The notes beneath the pieces are model-generated. The model made no database searches. It saw only the letters and a program-made list of their open reading frames with translations, and had not been told where the DNA came from. From assembly GCA_020634975.1 (NCBI GenBank), contig JACKAQ010000004.1, forward strand, positions 315,476-379,475: a stretch of DNA of 64,000 nucleotides. The letters are read 5' to 3'. This DNA is from JACKAQ01 sp020634975 [NCBI: Calditrichia bacterium]. GTDB taxonomy: Bacteria; Calditrichota; Calditrichia; RBG-13-44-9. Every line of letters starts with the position of its first letter. The stretch's first letter is position 1. Positions 1 to 8,996 of the stretch are shown here, one piece after another. Made by a program: the position numbers and the translations under genes.

Positions 1-1872
1 AGTGCGGTTTCTTCAACGGGAAAATGGGATACTTATCTTCAGTTTTCCCCCGATGCAGTGATGATTAACGCGCTGGACGGACAGGTGTTAAAAATGAATT
101 CCCGTGCGGAATCGTTACTCGGTGAATCGGCTGATGCGTTGTCCGGCAGTTCTTTCATGAATCAGATTTCCGATGAGGAACGCGATGCGGCATCCCAAAA
201 TATTTATTTGATGATGCATGGACGTATGGAATCGATTACCGCAACGCTGGTAAATTCAGAAGGTATCGAACAATCGGTGCAACTGTTGGCAAAACGCATC
301 CAATTTGGCGAAGATGGCGCAATGCTGTTGCATTTGCGTCCGGCTGTTGCGGCTACAGAAACCGCTGGAGATTCAAAGAAAGAAAGCGAAACATTAAAAA
401 CGCAGATCAGCGAGTTGGAACAAAAGCTTGCCGAAACCTCAGCTAAAATCAGTGAATACGAATCACAAATCGCCTCACAAGCTGAACTCGCAAATGAAGA
501 AACACAATCGCAAATAAAAATTTTAGAGCAGAATTTGGAAGAAACTCATCAAAATTATCAGGATGTGCAGGCGAAGCTGACAGCGGCGCTTGCCGATGTT
601 CAGACAAAGGAGAGTCAGCTTATGGAAACACAAAATCACGCTTCCGAAATGGAAACCCGTGTGCAGGAACTGTTGCAAAACAGTGAAGAAATGGAATTGC
701 GTCTGCAATCGTTAAACAACGAATACAAAGAAACACAGGCGAAACTGGAAGAAGCGAGAGCCACGTTGTCTGCCAATCAGCAAACGGACCGGCAGATAAA
801 AACCAACGCGGCGATGATGCAGGCAAAATTGCAAAATACGCAAATGAAACTGAATGCCTTGTTAAGTGAATATTCCGAGCTCAGTGAAAAACATTCGGTT
901 ATCAAAAATGAATACACCGAATATAATGAAAAAGCTGAAACGGCTCAACGGCTGCATGAAAAGCTATTGCAACGGATAGAAGCAGCTCGCGAGGAACGCG
1001 ATAAATTGGAACAGATGCTGGCAGAAACTCGGGTAGCATATGAAACGGCAACCGGTAAACTGTCATCTTTGGAAGCGAGTGTTTCCGGTAAAACCGAGGA
1101 AGCCAGCCGCATTAGCGAAGAATTGTATTCAACCCGTCAATCGCTGGAAACTACAAAATCAGAACTGGCATCGTTGAGCGAACGGAAAACCGAAACGCAA
1201 ACGATAGTTGATGCACTTGCCGAAAAACTGCGCGAAACAGAATCAGCACTGAGCAATCTGGAATTGCATTTGCAGGATAAAAAAGAAGAACGCGATACGC
1301 TCGAACAGCAGGTCGCAACGCTTTCCGGTCAAACAAAACATCTGAACGATCAATTGGAAGAGCTGACCGCACAAACCGAAGAAAAATCAGCCAGATTACA
1401 AACCTTGCAAAATAGGGTTGAAGAAACTGAAGCGAATCTGCAGGATCTGGTTGCCCGCGAAGTTGAAGCGGCAAACAAATTGACCGCAACCCGCCGTGAT
1501 GTTGAATCAACGGAAAACCAGATTCAAAAAGCCATCGCCGATTTGGCAGGTTTAAACGAAAAAGTTGCGGCAGCGACAGCCGACCGCGATTCTCTGGTGG
1601 ATGAGTTGAACACTGCCCGTGCAGATCTCGACGCGACGCGTGCGGAGCAAGAGCAGATCGAATATGCATTCAACGCCAAACACGGTTCGATGCAAGAGCT
1701 GGAATCGCGATTGACTGAAATGAACGAATTGCTTGGCAAAGAAAAAGCGCGGGTTCAGAAATTGCGCGAGTTATTCCCGATTGGTCCGGGCAAACAAATT
1801 CGCGAAGATAACGATTATTGGCAAAAAGTTTGGGCTTTCGCTGATGACCCGAATAATGAATCGTTATTCTAA
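1..1872 (+). CDS. PAS domain / long coiled-coil protein (5' end outside window)
   Basis: The reading frame is open from base 1 and continues upstream of the window, so the ATG at 58 is internal. 623 residues are visible. Residues ~8-90 read as a PAS domain (YLQFSPDAVMINALDG, then SRAESLLG), the usual sensor start of kinases and chemoreceptors. From ~residue 120 to ~580 the protein is a heptad-rich, Glu/Gln/Lys/Ala-rich coiled coil with almost no Pro or Gly, ending in a short globular tail (PIGPGKQIRED, DDPNNESLF). No kinase, GGDEF or HAMP domain is visible in this part. A terminator follows directly. Seen: PAS plus coiled coil. Inferred: a cytoplasmic scaffold or sensor whose output may lie in the missing N-terminus. 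Function unknown. Confidence 0.8.
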   Translation, partial: SAVSSTGKWDTYLQFSPDAVMINALDGQVLKMNSRAESLLGESADALSGSSFMNQISDEERDAASQNIYLMMHGRMESITATLVNSEGIEQSVQLLAKRIQFGEDGAMLLHLRPAVAATETAGDSKKESETLKTQISELEQKLAETSAKISEYESQIASQAELANEETQSQIKILEQNLEETHQNYQDVQAKLTAALADVQTKESQLMETQNHASEMETRVQELLQNSEEMELRLQSLNNEYKETQAKLEEARATLSANQQTDRQIKTNAAMMQAKLQNTQMKLNALLSEYSELSEKHSVIKNEYTEYNEKAETAQRLHEKLLQRIEAAREERDKLEQMLAETRVAYETATGKLSSLEASVSGKTEEASRISEELYSTRQSLETTKSELASLSERKTETQTIVDALAEKLRETESALSNLELHLQDKKEERDTLEQQVATLSGQTKHLNDQLEELTAQTEEKSARLQTLQNRVEETEANLQDLVAREVEAANKLTATRRDVESTENQIQKAIADLAGLNEKVAAATADRDSLVDELNTARADLDATRAEQEQIEYAFNAKHGSMQELESRLTEMNELLGKEKARVQKLRELFPIGPGKQIREDNDYWQKVWAFADDPNNESLF

Positions 1873-1913
1873 GCTTAAATGGTTTGAAAACAGTAGTTTA
1901 ATCAGAATTAATC

Positions 1914-1949
1914 AAACGCGGTCCGGCAGTTTTCGGATCGCGTTTTTTA
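1914..1949 (+). terminator. Rho-independent terminator
   Basis: 11-bp stem with arms at 1915-1925 and 1934-1944 (one G-T pair), an 8-nt loop and a following T run. It lies 42 bases after the stop of the PAS/coiled-coil gene and so separates it from the NHL gene. Confidence 0.8.
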
Positions 1950-2033
1950 TTATTTTCTGCTAAACACGAATTTTTACAGGTTGTTTTGATAACAGAAAAG
2001 TTGTACATATTCTGAAAATTCAACGAAAAAAAG

Positions 2034-2957
2034 GTGAAAATGACATTCCTGAAATCGCTGTTTATTTGGATGCTGTTTGTTTTGCTGCCGCACATTTGCG
2101 TTGCGCAGCAATGGCAAATCAGTTTGGTCGATTCTTTCCCGAAGAGTGACGCGGCGATAAAAATAGGGAAGGGAGCAGCAATCGACACCGATTTTCAGAA
2201 TAACATTTTTGTTCTCGATCGCGGTAATCATCAATTGCTGAAGTTTAGCTTGGATGGCAAATTACTCGATCAAATCGGCGGTTTTGGCCGAGGAAATGAT
2301 GGCTTCGATAATCCATCGGACGTTGTGGCTAATACATCGCTGGATGTTTTTGTGGCAGATTATTATAACCGGCGGGTGGTTCGATTCGATAAAAATCTCA
2401 ATTTTCTTAGCCAGCTAACCTCGGAACTCGATCCGCCGTATGATTTTGACCGGGTGCTCAGCGTCGCGGTTTCGCCGCAATATGACCTGTTTTTGCTGGA
2501 AGACCGGGACAACCGGATTATCAAATTCAACCGGTTTTCCGAAGCCACGGCGGTTTTGGGAGGAATGGACGATCCGTATGCCCAGTTGCTCGAACCAACC
2601 GATTTGGCGCTGGATGCCAATTTGCAACTATACGTTGCCGATCCCGGGCAGCAGGCGATTGTTGTGTTCGATTATCTCGGGAATTATTTGCGTAAAATAG
2701 AACACCCGGCGTTTGAGCAACCCCGGGCGATTTCATTTGATTCTAAAAATAATTTGCTGGTAACAGACACCGCAAAACGGTGTATTTTTGTGTTCGAGAA
2801 AGGGCTCCGCTTTAGCGGAACCATCGACGCCGGATTGTTGCATCGCGACATTGTCGGCGCCGTAAAAATCAATGCCGAAAAGCAGAAAAAACAATATGTT
2901 GTGGTGTTGGGTAACAACCGCTGTTTTGTGCTGGAAATTACCCAAACATCGCCTTAA
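2034..2957 (+). CDS. Secreted NHL-repeat six-bladed beta-propeller protein
   Basis: 307 residues from GTG 2034; an in-frame ATG at 2040 is an equally good start, and both follow an AAAAAAAGG stretch. An N-terminal signal peptide (hydrophobic FIWMLFVLLP, cleavage near CVAQQ) predicts export. The rest is made of repeated NHL-type blades: DRGNHQLLKFSLDGKL, FVADYYNRRVVRFDKN, LEDRDNRIIKFNR, YVADPGQQAIVVFDYLG, TDTAKRCIFVFEK. Such propellers usually bind ligands or proteins; no enzymatic motif is visible. The stop codon overlaps the stop of the convergent alpha-2-macroglobulin gene by 4 bases, so there is no terminator space between them. Specific role unknown. Confidence 0.85.
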   Translation: MKMTFLKSLFIWMLFVLLPHICVAQQWQISLVDSFPKSDAAIKIGKGAAIDTDFQNNIFVLDRGNHQLLKFSLDGKLLDQIGGFGRGNDGFDNPSDVVANTSLDVFVADYYNRRVVRFDKNLNFLSQLTSELDPPYDFDRVLSVAVSPQYDLFLLEDRDNRIIKFNRFSEATAVLGGMDDPYAQLLEPTDLALDANLQLYVADPGQQAIVVFDYLGNYLRKIEHPAFEQPRAISFDSKNNLLVTDTAKRCIFVFEKGLRFSGTIDAGLLHRDIVGAVKINAEKQKKQYVVVLGNNRCFVLEITQTSP

Positions 2958-5900
2958 CGCGATTTCACCAAAACAGTTTTTCCCGCCACAGATGCCTGAT
3001 ATTCTTCATTATACATCGCTTCCGCTATCGCCGCCGGCAGACTGAATTCGCCAACAGTAACCGCGTTCAATTTCACGACGAAATCGGCATAGCCTTCGTA
3101 ACCGTTCAAATCGAAAAACCACATTACCCGGTCATCGCGAATATCGAGATAATTTTCGCGATTGAGGCGATAATTATTCATCCAGCCGGGCATTTCCTCA
3201 CCACTCAACCGCGTATTTTGCACTTCCCATCCTGCGGGCAGCACTTGAACCAGCGCCACATTTTCAATATTCCTGTATTGCCGCTGGCTGTTTTTCACCC
3301 GGAAATGTGCCCAAAAAACCTGCCCCTGGGTAACGTTTGCCGGATCAATTGCCGCGCCGTCTTCGTTGAGCCATTCGACGGTCAGTGCCAGGTTTTTCTG
3401 TTCGGTTTTCATGTCGCTTTGCAGCGGAATGCCATCCCAAATCAGAGTTGCGAACGTGCGTTTTGCAGAACTTGCGCCATCGACGGTAACGGTCAGATCT
3501 TCGCCAAATCCGCTTTCGATGGGAATTTGCACTGCCCAATCATTGGTATCGAAAGGAATTTTGGAACCGTCCGGCAAGGTGATATTGCCAACCAATCTGG
3601 GTTTATTCGAACCCTCGCGTTTCAACGCGTTGAGGTATTTGCCGAGCGACAGCATGCAAAATCCCAATGTGTGGGTGGAATACCATTGATCGTTGGAAAT
3701 AGCTTCGGAAATTTCGTTGGCAATGTTATCCGCTTCCGTCCAATTGCCCATCATTTGCAAAATTTCCAGAATAATCGCGCGGTCGCGCAGCGTTGAGCCA
3801 AAAGTGTTGCCAAATTCCCAATAGTCATTCACGGAAGTGTTGAGATTCTTGGTGATTTCGCTGGCCACATTTTTAACACCGGCGAGATAATAAGCGCCGG
3901 CCAACAGCCATTTTTCGGTATTTTTCATCTCTTTCAGGCTGTTTTCTTTGAGCAAATTCATTGCGGCGAGGTGCGGTTTTCCGGCTTTAGCCAGCAAATA
4001 AACGCGGTAAGTGCGTGTCAGCAAATCGTCACGAGTGGTGTTGGCCATCGATTGCTGAAATTTGACCCAGCCATCGAGCAAATCTTGCGGCACACTGTAG
4101 CCCAAATTTTTGGCTTCGAGCAGAAAATGTCCGGCATAATTGGTGCCCCAGGTGCTCACTTCCCTGTTGCCCGGCCAATAGGAAAATCCGCCGGATGGCA
4201 GTTTGAATCGCCGCAACCGGCTGATGCCTCCGTTGATATTTGCATCGATATCGATGGCTGCACGCCGCGCAACCGATTGTCTTTTGGTCGCTTCGCCGAT
4301 GAAATCTTTCAAAAATAATTGCGGGAAAACCGCCGATGTGGTTTGCTCGATGCAGCCGTACGGATAGCGGATCAGATACCACAATCGCTGACCGAGATCG
4401 AGATTCGGGCGCAGCGAAACGGTGATCGACGCATTGTTCGAACCCGCAATGCCGCGATTGGGAATGAGCATGCTGACGCTTTTTCCGGTTTCGATCGATT
4501 GCTTTTCCGCCGATGAAACGCGCGGCGAATTGGCGCGAACATCGATATCGGTAACCTCTTCTGCGCTGAAATTGGCGCTTTTTACGGAAATCGTGATTTT
4601 CGCCGGACCGATTGCCGGTTTAGCTTTTACGCGGAACATCACATCTTTATCGCCGGTACCGGGGAAATTGAGCTGCGCTTCCGTTGGGGAAATCGCTTCC
4701 AGCGGACCTTCCATTTTCATCGAAACCGTCACATCGCCGATGCCTTCTTTCATTGCGAAAACGGTTGCAGGAATGGCGAATTCATCACCCGCACCGATGA
4801 CGCGCGGCAGCGACGGTTGCACCATCAGCTCGGTTTTCACCGGAATTGCCTGTTCGGCGGAGCCATATCGATTGCCGGTTGCGCTGATGACCATCACCCG
4901 CACCGAACCGATGTAATTCGGCATCTCAAAATCGACCGTTGCTTCACCGTTTTTGTCGGTTTGCAGCGGCCCGCGGAACATCGCAACCGGTTTAAAACGG
5001 CGCCGTTTGTTGTCTGCGGATTGCGATTCGCGATAATCCTCCATGCCGCCGCCGATGGAAAATGTGCGGAAAATGTCGCCTTTATTCGCACCGATCACAT
5101 GTCCGAAAAGATCAAAACTTTCCACACCCAGTCGTAATTTCTGGAAAAAATATTTCCACGGATCGGGCGTTTTGAATGCCGTAATGTCCAGCAATCCCTC
5201 ATCCACAACGGCGATAGTAAATTGGGTTGACTGTTTATCTGTGGTGCGCACTTTTACAGAAAACGGTGCTTTGCTGCGCAACTCTTTTGGTGCATCGATC
5301 TCCAAAAATTGTCGCGACGATTTGTTTTCCACATTCAGCGGAACAACACCGTATGTGCGCATCGGGCGGTCATTTCCGGTTTGGCTGTGCGGCTGGATAA
5401 CGGACAGCGTGAGGTAAACCGTCGGTGTCATTTCCGTGGTCAATTCGATGGGGATTTCCATCTCCTCATCGCCGGATGGCGTGAGCCAGCCGGTGCTCAG
5501 CACGCGCTGACCTTTTTCCATCGTCACCAAAATGCGCCCCTCTTTTGGCGCGGGGAATGTAACTTTTGCGGTTTCGCCGACCTGATACTGGTCTTTGTCG
5601 GTTTTCAGCGCCAGCAATCCGGCATCGCGCCCGGCAGCGGCATCGCCCCAGCGATACGCGTTCATAAATACGCCGGCAGTGTGCCCGTTGTCGCCATCCT
5701 GAATTTCGATGAGATACATGCCGTTGTCCGGCGGCGTAAATTTGATGCTGGCCGGCAGCGATTGCGAAACGATGCTGCCTTCGGCAAACAGGTCAGTACT
5801 GCTGTGCGATTTGAATCTCAGCCGGAAATCTTCGCGATTTTCGTATTCCCACCACCAATAGCGCATCCCTTTGTAAATTCTGTAGTTAAGCGGGTTGCCC

Positions 5901-8500
5901 GGTGCGACATTCCCATTCGTGTCCACCAAAATGGATTGGATATTTAATTCGTTGCCAACCTTTGCGTAGCCCCAGTCAAACTCGGGCAACTGGATGCCAA
6001 CATAGCGATCGAACGGATGAATCGGGACGGTGATGCTGTTGGTGTTCGGGCGCCCGCCCTTCTCCAAAACGGTGCTTTCGATGCGGGCGGAAAGCGCTGT
6101 CGGTGCGTTACCGGTTTCGGGCAATTGCCAGCGAATGATTGCATCGCCGTTGCTGTCCAGCCGCGATTCGTCGATCATCATATCGATGGTTTGAAATTCC
6201 AGCGTTTGGTTATCAAACACAAAATTTTTGAATTTGGAAAATACCGGCGGCTGTTTCTGCAAATAAATGTTGGTTCGCGAAAGCAAGCCGTTTGCCGGAT
6301 TGCCGAACAAATATTGGCTGTGCAAGTTGAGATTCAAAAAACGATCCACGCTGAAAAGCGTTGTTTTTTCTGGTGTTAGCTGCACTTTCAACCGGAAAGG
6401 TGCGACCGTTTCGATTTTGAGCGTATGGCTAAAATCGCTGCTACCGGCTTTGATATTTACCGCGTAATTGCCGGTCGGATCTTCCTCGCTGCCCTGAAAT
6501 TGAAAATGATAAAATCCGTCTGTCGCCTGCCGGTTGGTGCTTTCGAATACTTTTTGTCCGAGCGGATTGTTGATGGTCATCGTTACGGGATGATTTTCCG
6601 GAAATGTGCCGTCCTCATTCCGGGCGATCACGCTAAAATTGACCGGATCACCGGGGCGATACACGCCGCGTTCGGTGTAAATATATGCGCGGGTGCCTTT
6701 GGCGACATCGTTGATACCGTCCGTATCAAAAGTAGATAAATTCCAGCCCATTTCGTTGGGTTTAATGACGCTGCGCTGTCCGTTATCTTCCACTTCGATG
6801 TAAAACACATTGTTTTCTTCGGTGGCAAATTCCGCCATCCCTTCGCCGTTAGTGGTCGCAGTGTTGAGCAATTGGTTTTGGTAGCTTTTAAATCGCACAG
6901 TTGCACCGCTTATCGGATTTGTTGTCAGCAAATTTGTAGCAAAAACAATGTGTTTATTGAATGCTTTTTTGTAAGTCAACCCGATATCTGTGCTGATAAT
7001 CGGTTTGTAAATATTGCCGTTCGAATACAAATAGCCGTAGGAATACGGGCTGGAATAATAATCATCGTAATAGCCGCGCCGGTTTTGGAAGGCTTCGCGT
7101 TCTTCGTCTGTGCCATACAACATGTCTTCCATCTCGAACGATATGTGTAATAAATACAGACCTTTATCGCCGCGTGGAATTAAGGGTTTCAAATCCAGCT
7201 CGTGTTGAAGCCAGGTGTTTCTGGTTTCGCCAATTTCAAGCTTGTCGTCATAAACACTGACGCCAACGCGGTTTACATACATGCTGTTGAAGCTTTCGCT
7301 GCGTTTTTCGCCGCTTTCAATTTGTTCGGTTTGTAAAAATTGCCCGAGGTTGTTTTCGTAAACCCGCATCACTTGCAGCCGTACTTTGCGCACATTCAGG
7401 GTCGAAAACAGCACTTTTTGCTCGTTCGCCGAGGGCAGAAAAACGCCATCGCTGGCAAATTTGATCTGCGGTTTCAGTTCCTCGATCGATACTTCCATTG
7501 ACGATTGTGTAGCGATTCGCGTGCCGAACCGGCTGCGGATTCCCGGTAACACTTGCACGTCATACGTTTCGCCGTGGTTGAAACCACCGGTAAGCACCAC
7601 TTCTTTTCCCATTTTTTTGAGATTGAATGGGGTTTGGGGAACAACAGAAATCATCCCGGAAATGTCCTGAGTCGCGTCCAGTTCATCAGAAAAAGTAATG
7701 GTGATTCCGGGATTTTCGCTGTCGATAAGTGGTTGAATATCCTGAACTTCCAGATTGGAAAGCGGGGAGAGGTCGAATTTTTTTCGATAATCCTGCGATA
7801 GCGCCAGCGGAGAGTCGTCTATCGCAAGCTCAAAATTAAGGCGTTTGCTGCCGCGCTCAAATTCCGCGCTGGTGAAACGAAAGGTTTTGTCGCCGGTTTG
7901 CTGTGTCCAGTTGATCGCCAGCGATCGTCCGTCCAGCTTCAGCGAAGTTGCTTTTTTCACAGCTTCCGATTCAGCCGGTTCGGTGAACGATATTTCGCCG
8001 GAAACCATCAGAAATCGGGGATTGTTGCTTTCGCGCAGCTCAAAATCAGTTGTCGCTTTGGCAATTTCGCGCCCGGCAACTTCGAAATTGAATTCCAGCG
8101 GCAACGGATTTTTATCCGCCAGTTTGGGCAACAGCTTTTCGATGATCAGTTTGCCCGAATATTTTTCGCGCATGGGCAGTTTTGCGTTCGGTTTGAACAC
8201 CAGCGTTTGGGCGTTTTCCCATTTGGTAACGCCATCAATTCCCGGTGAAAATTCGAATACTTTTTCCGACACTGTCTGTCCGACGATATTTTGTTTGATA
8301 ATTTCAGATGTGAATCGCACTCGAATTTCATCATCTGACGCAATAACGCCGGATGTCACCTGGCTAATCAGTTTCGCGGTTTCTTCCGGATAGCCGATTT
8401 TTCCCGGTTGATCAGTCGAATCTTTGCCGCAGGAAGCCAACACCAACGCAGCAACGGTTATCAAAAAAAATGTTTTTAACCCGATTAATTGCCTGCTCAT
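2954..8500 (-). CDS. Alpha-2-macroglobulin family lipoprotein with thioester motif
   Basis: 1848 residues. The N-terminus is a lipoprotein signal (LVLASC, acylated Cys24), so it should be anchored in the envelope facing the periplasm. Architecture follows bacterial alpha-2-macroglobulins: repeated MG beta-domains, then the region with AYIYTERGVYRPGDPVNF, the A2M core (IAVVDEGLLDITAFKTPDPW and MPNYIGSVRVMVISATG), then the alpha-helical thioester domain. The thioester motif GCIEQ is intact (Cys1383-x-Glu1385-Gln1386), so covalent trapping of proteases is predicted. The usual partner gene for penicillin-binding protein 1C is not adjacent. A GGAG sequence precedes the ATG at 8500. Family identity is strong; a role as a broad protease trap is inferred from the family. 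Confidence 0.95.
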   Translation of the reverse strand: MSRQLIGLKTFFLITVAALVLASCGKDSTDQPGKIGYPEETAKLISQVTSGVIASDDEIRVRFTSEIIKQNIVGQTVSEKVFEFSPGIDGVTKWENAQTLVFKPNAKLPMREKYSGKLIIEKLLPKLADKNPLPLEFNFEVAGREIAKATTDFELRESNNPRFLMVSGEISFTEPAESEAVKKATSLKLDGRSLAINWTQQTGDKTFRFTSAEFERGSKRLNFELAIDDSPLALSQDYRKKFDLSPLSNLEVQDIQPLIDSENPGITITFSDELDATQDISGMISVVPQTPFNLKKMGKEVVLTGGFNHGETYDVQVLPGIRSRFGTRIATQSSMEVSIEELKPQIKFASDGVFLPSANEQKVLFSTLNVRKVRLQVMRVYENNLGQFLQTEQIESGEKRSESFNSMYVNRVGVSVYDDKLEIGETRNTWLQHELDLKPLIPRGDKGLYLLHISFEMEDMLYGTDEEREAFQNRRGYYDDYYSSPYSYGYLYSNGNIYKPIISTDIGLTYKKAFNKHIVFATNLLTTNPISGATVRFKSYQNQLLNTATTNGEGMAEFATEENNVFYIEVEDNGQRSVIKPNEMGWNLSTFDTDGINDVAKGTRAYIYTERGVYRPGDPVNFSVIARNEDGTFPENHPVTMTINNPLGQKVFESTNRQATDGFYHFQFQGSEEDPTGNYAVNIKAGSSDFSHTLKIETVAPFRLKVQLTPEKTTLFSVDRFLNLNLHSQYLFGNPANGLLSRTNIYLQKQPPVFSKFKNFVFDNQTLEFQTIDMMIDESRLDSNGDAIIRWQLPETGNAPTALSARIESTVLEKGGRPNTNSITVPIHPFDRYVGIQLPEFDWGYAKVGNELNIQSILVDTNGNVAPGNPLNYRIYKGMRYWWWEYENREDFRLRFKSHSSTDLFAEGSIVSQSLPASIKFTPPDNGMYLIEIQDGDNGHTAGVFMNAYRWGDAAAGRDAGLLALKTDKDQYQVGETAKVTFPAPKEGRILVTMEKGQRVLSTGWLTPSGDEEMEIPIELTTEMTPTVYLTLSVIQPHSQTGNDRPMRTYGVVPLNVENKSSRQFLEIDAPKELRSKAPFSVKVRTTDKQSTQFTIAVVDEGLLDITAFKTPDPWKYFFQKLRLGVESFDLFGHVIGANKGDIFRTFSIGGGMEDYRESQSADNKRRRFKPVAMFRGPLQTDKNGEATVDFEMPNYIGSVRVMVISATGNRYGSAEQAIPVKTELMVQPSLPRVIGAGDEFAIPATVFAMKEGIGDVTVSMKMEGPLEAISPTEAQLNFPGTGDKDVMFRVKAKPAIGPAKITISVKSANFSAEEVTDIDVRANSPRVSSAEKQSIETGKSVSMLIPNRGIAGSNNASITVSLRPNLDLGQRLWYLIRYPYGCIEQTTSAVFPQLFLKDFIGEATKRQSVARRAAIDIDANINGGISRLRRFKLPSGGFSYWPGNREVSTWGTNYAGHFLLEAKNLGYSVPQDLLDGWVKFQQSMANTTRDDLLTRTYRVYLLAKAGKPHLAAMNLLKENSLKEMKNTEKWLLAGAYYLAGVKNVASEITKNLNTSVNDYWEFGNTFGSTLRDRAIILEILQMMGNWTEADNIANEISEAISNDQWYSTHTLGFCMLSLGKYLNALKREGSNKPRLVGNITLPDGSKIPFDTNDWAVQIPIESGFGEDLTVTVDGASSAKRTFATLIWDGIPLQSDMKTEQKNLALTVEWLNEDGAAIDPANVTQGQVFWAHFRVKNSQRQYRNIENVALVQVLPAGWEVQNTRLSGEEMPGWMNNYRLNRENYLDIRDDRVMWFFDLNGYEGYADFVVKLNAVTVGEFSLPAAIAEAMYNEEYQASVAGKTVLVKSR

Positions 8501-8996
8501 TCCGTTCTCCAGTGAGGTTGATATATCATTAAATTGCAGGGATTTCCAACGATTTTTTAATGCATGAAATTACGGATGTTTACCCAAAAACAAAAGAACA
8601 GATTCACGAAATTCTCATTGGTTTTGCTTAGCCGACGCTATTTCTGAATCTGTCGAAAATTAACAGAATCACATTCGATTTTATAATTCTAAAACCAGAT
8701 TTTTTCGCCGGTAAATTGCCCGATTTTATCAGGAATTTTTCCAAAAAAAGGATTTGAATTGCTGTTTTTTTTCAAGATATTCACTGTCTGTTATTTTCAA
8801 GTTTACGTTTCGAAATCCCTTTTTTAGTACCTTTGATAATTCTTAATCTCAATCCTGTATTTGATTTTGTTTGGGCGGTTTTATCTACCAATGAGAAAAT
8901 CTAAATTTTATAAAAACAATCGGTTAAGCACACCCAAATATACGATTGAAATCAACGGCTAACATACTACCAATTCATCCAAACATGGAGGCATTT
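8501..8996. promoter_or_regulatory. Divergent intergenic region with imperfect inverted repeat
   Basis: This ~500-bp gene-free, AT-rich spacer separates the alpha-2-macroglobulin gene (minus) from the large secreted protein (plus), so it must carry both promoters. An imperfect inverted repeat is visible (8598-8611 with 8641-8653, one base difference, 29-base loop); it has no T tail and could be an operator or a decayed element. I could not assign -35/-10 boxes with confidence, and see no RNA gene or riboswitch. Confidence 0.4.
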
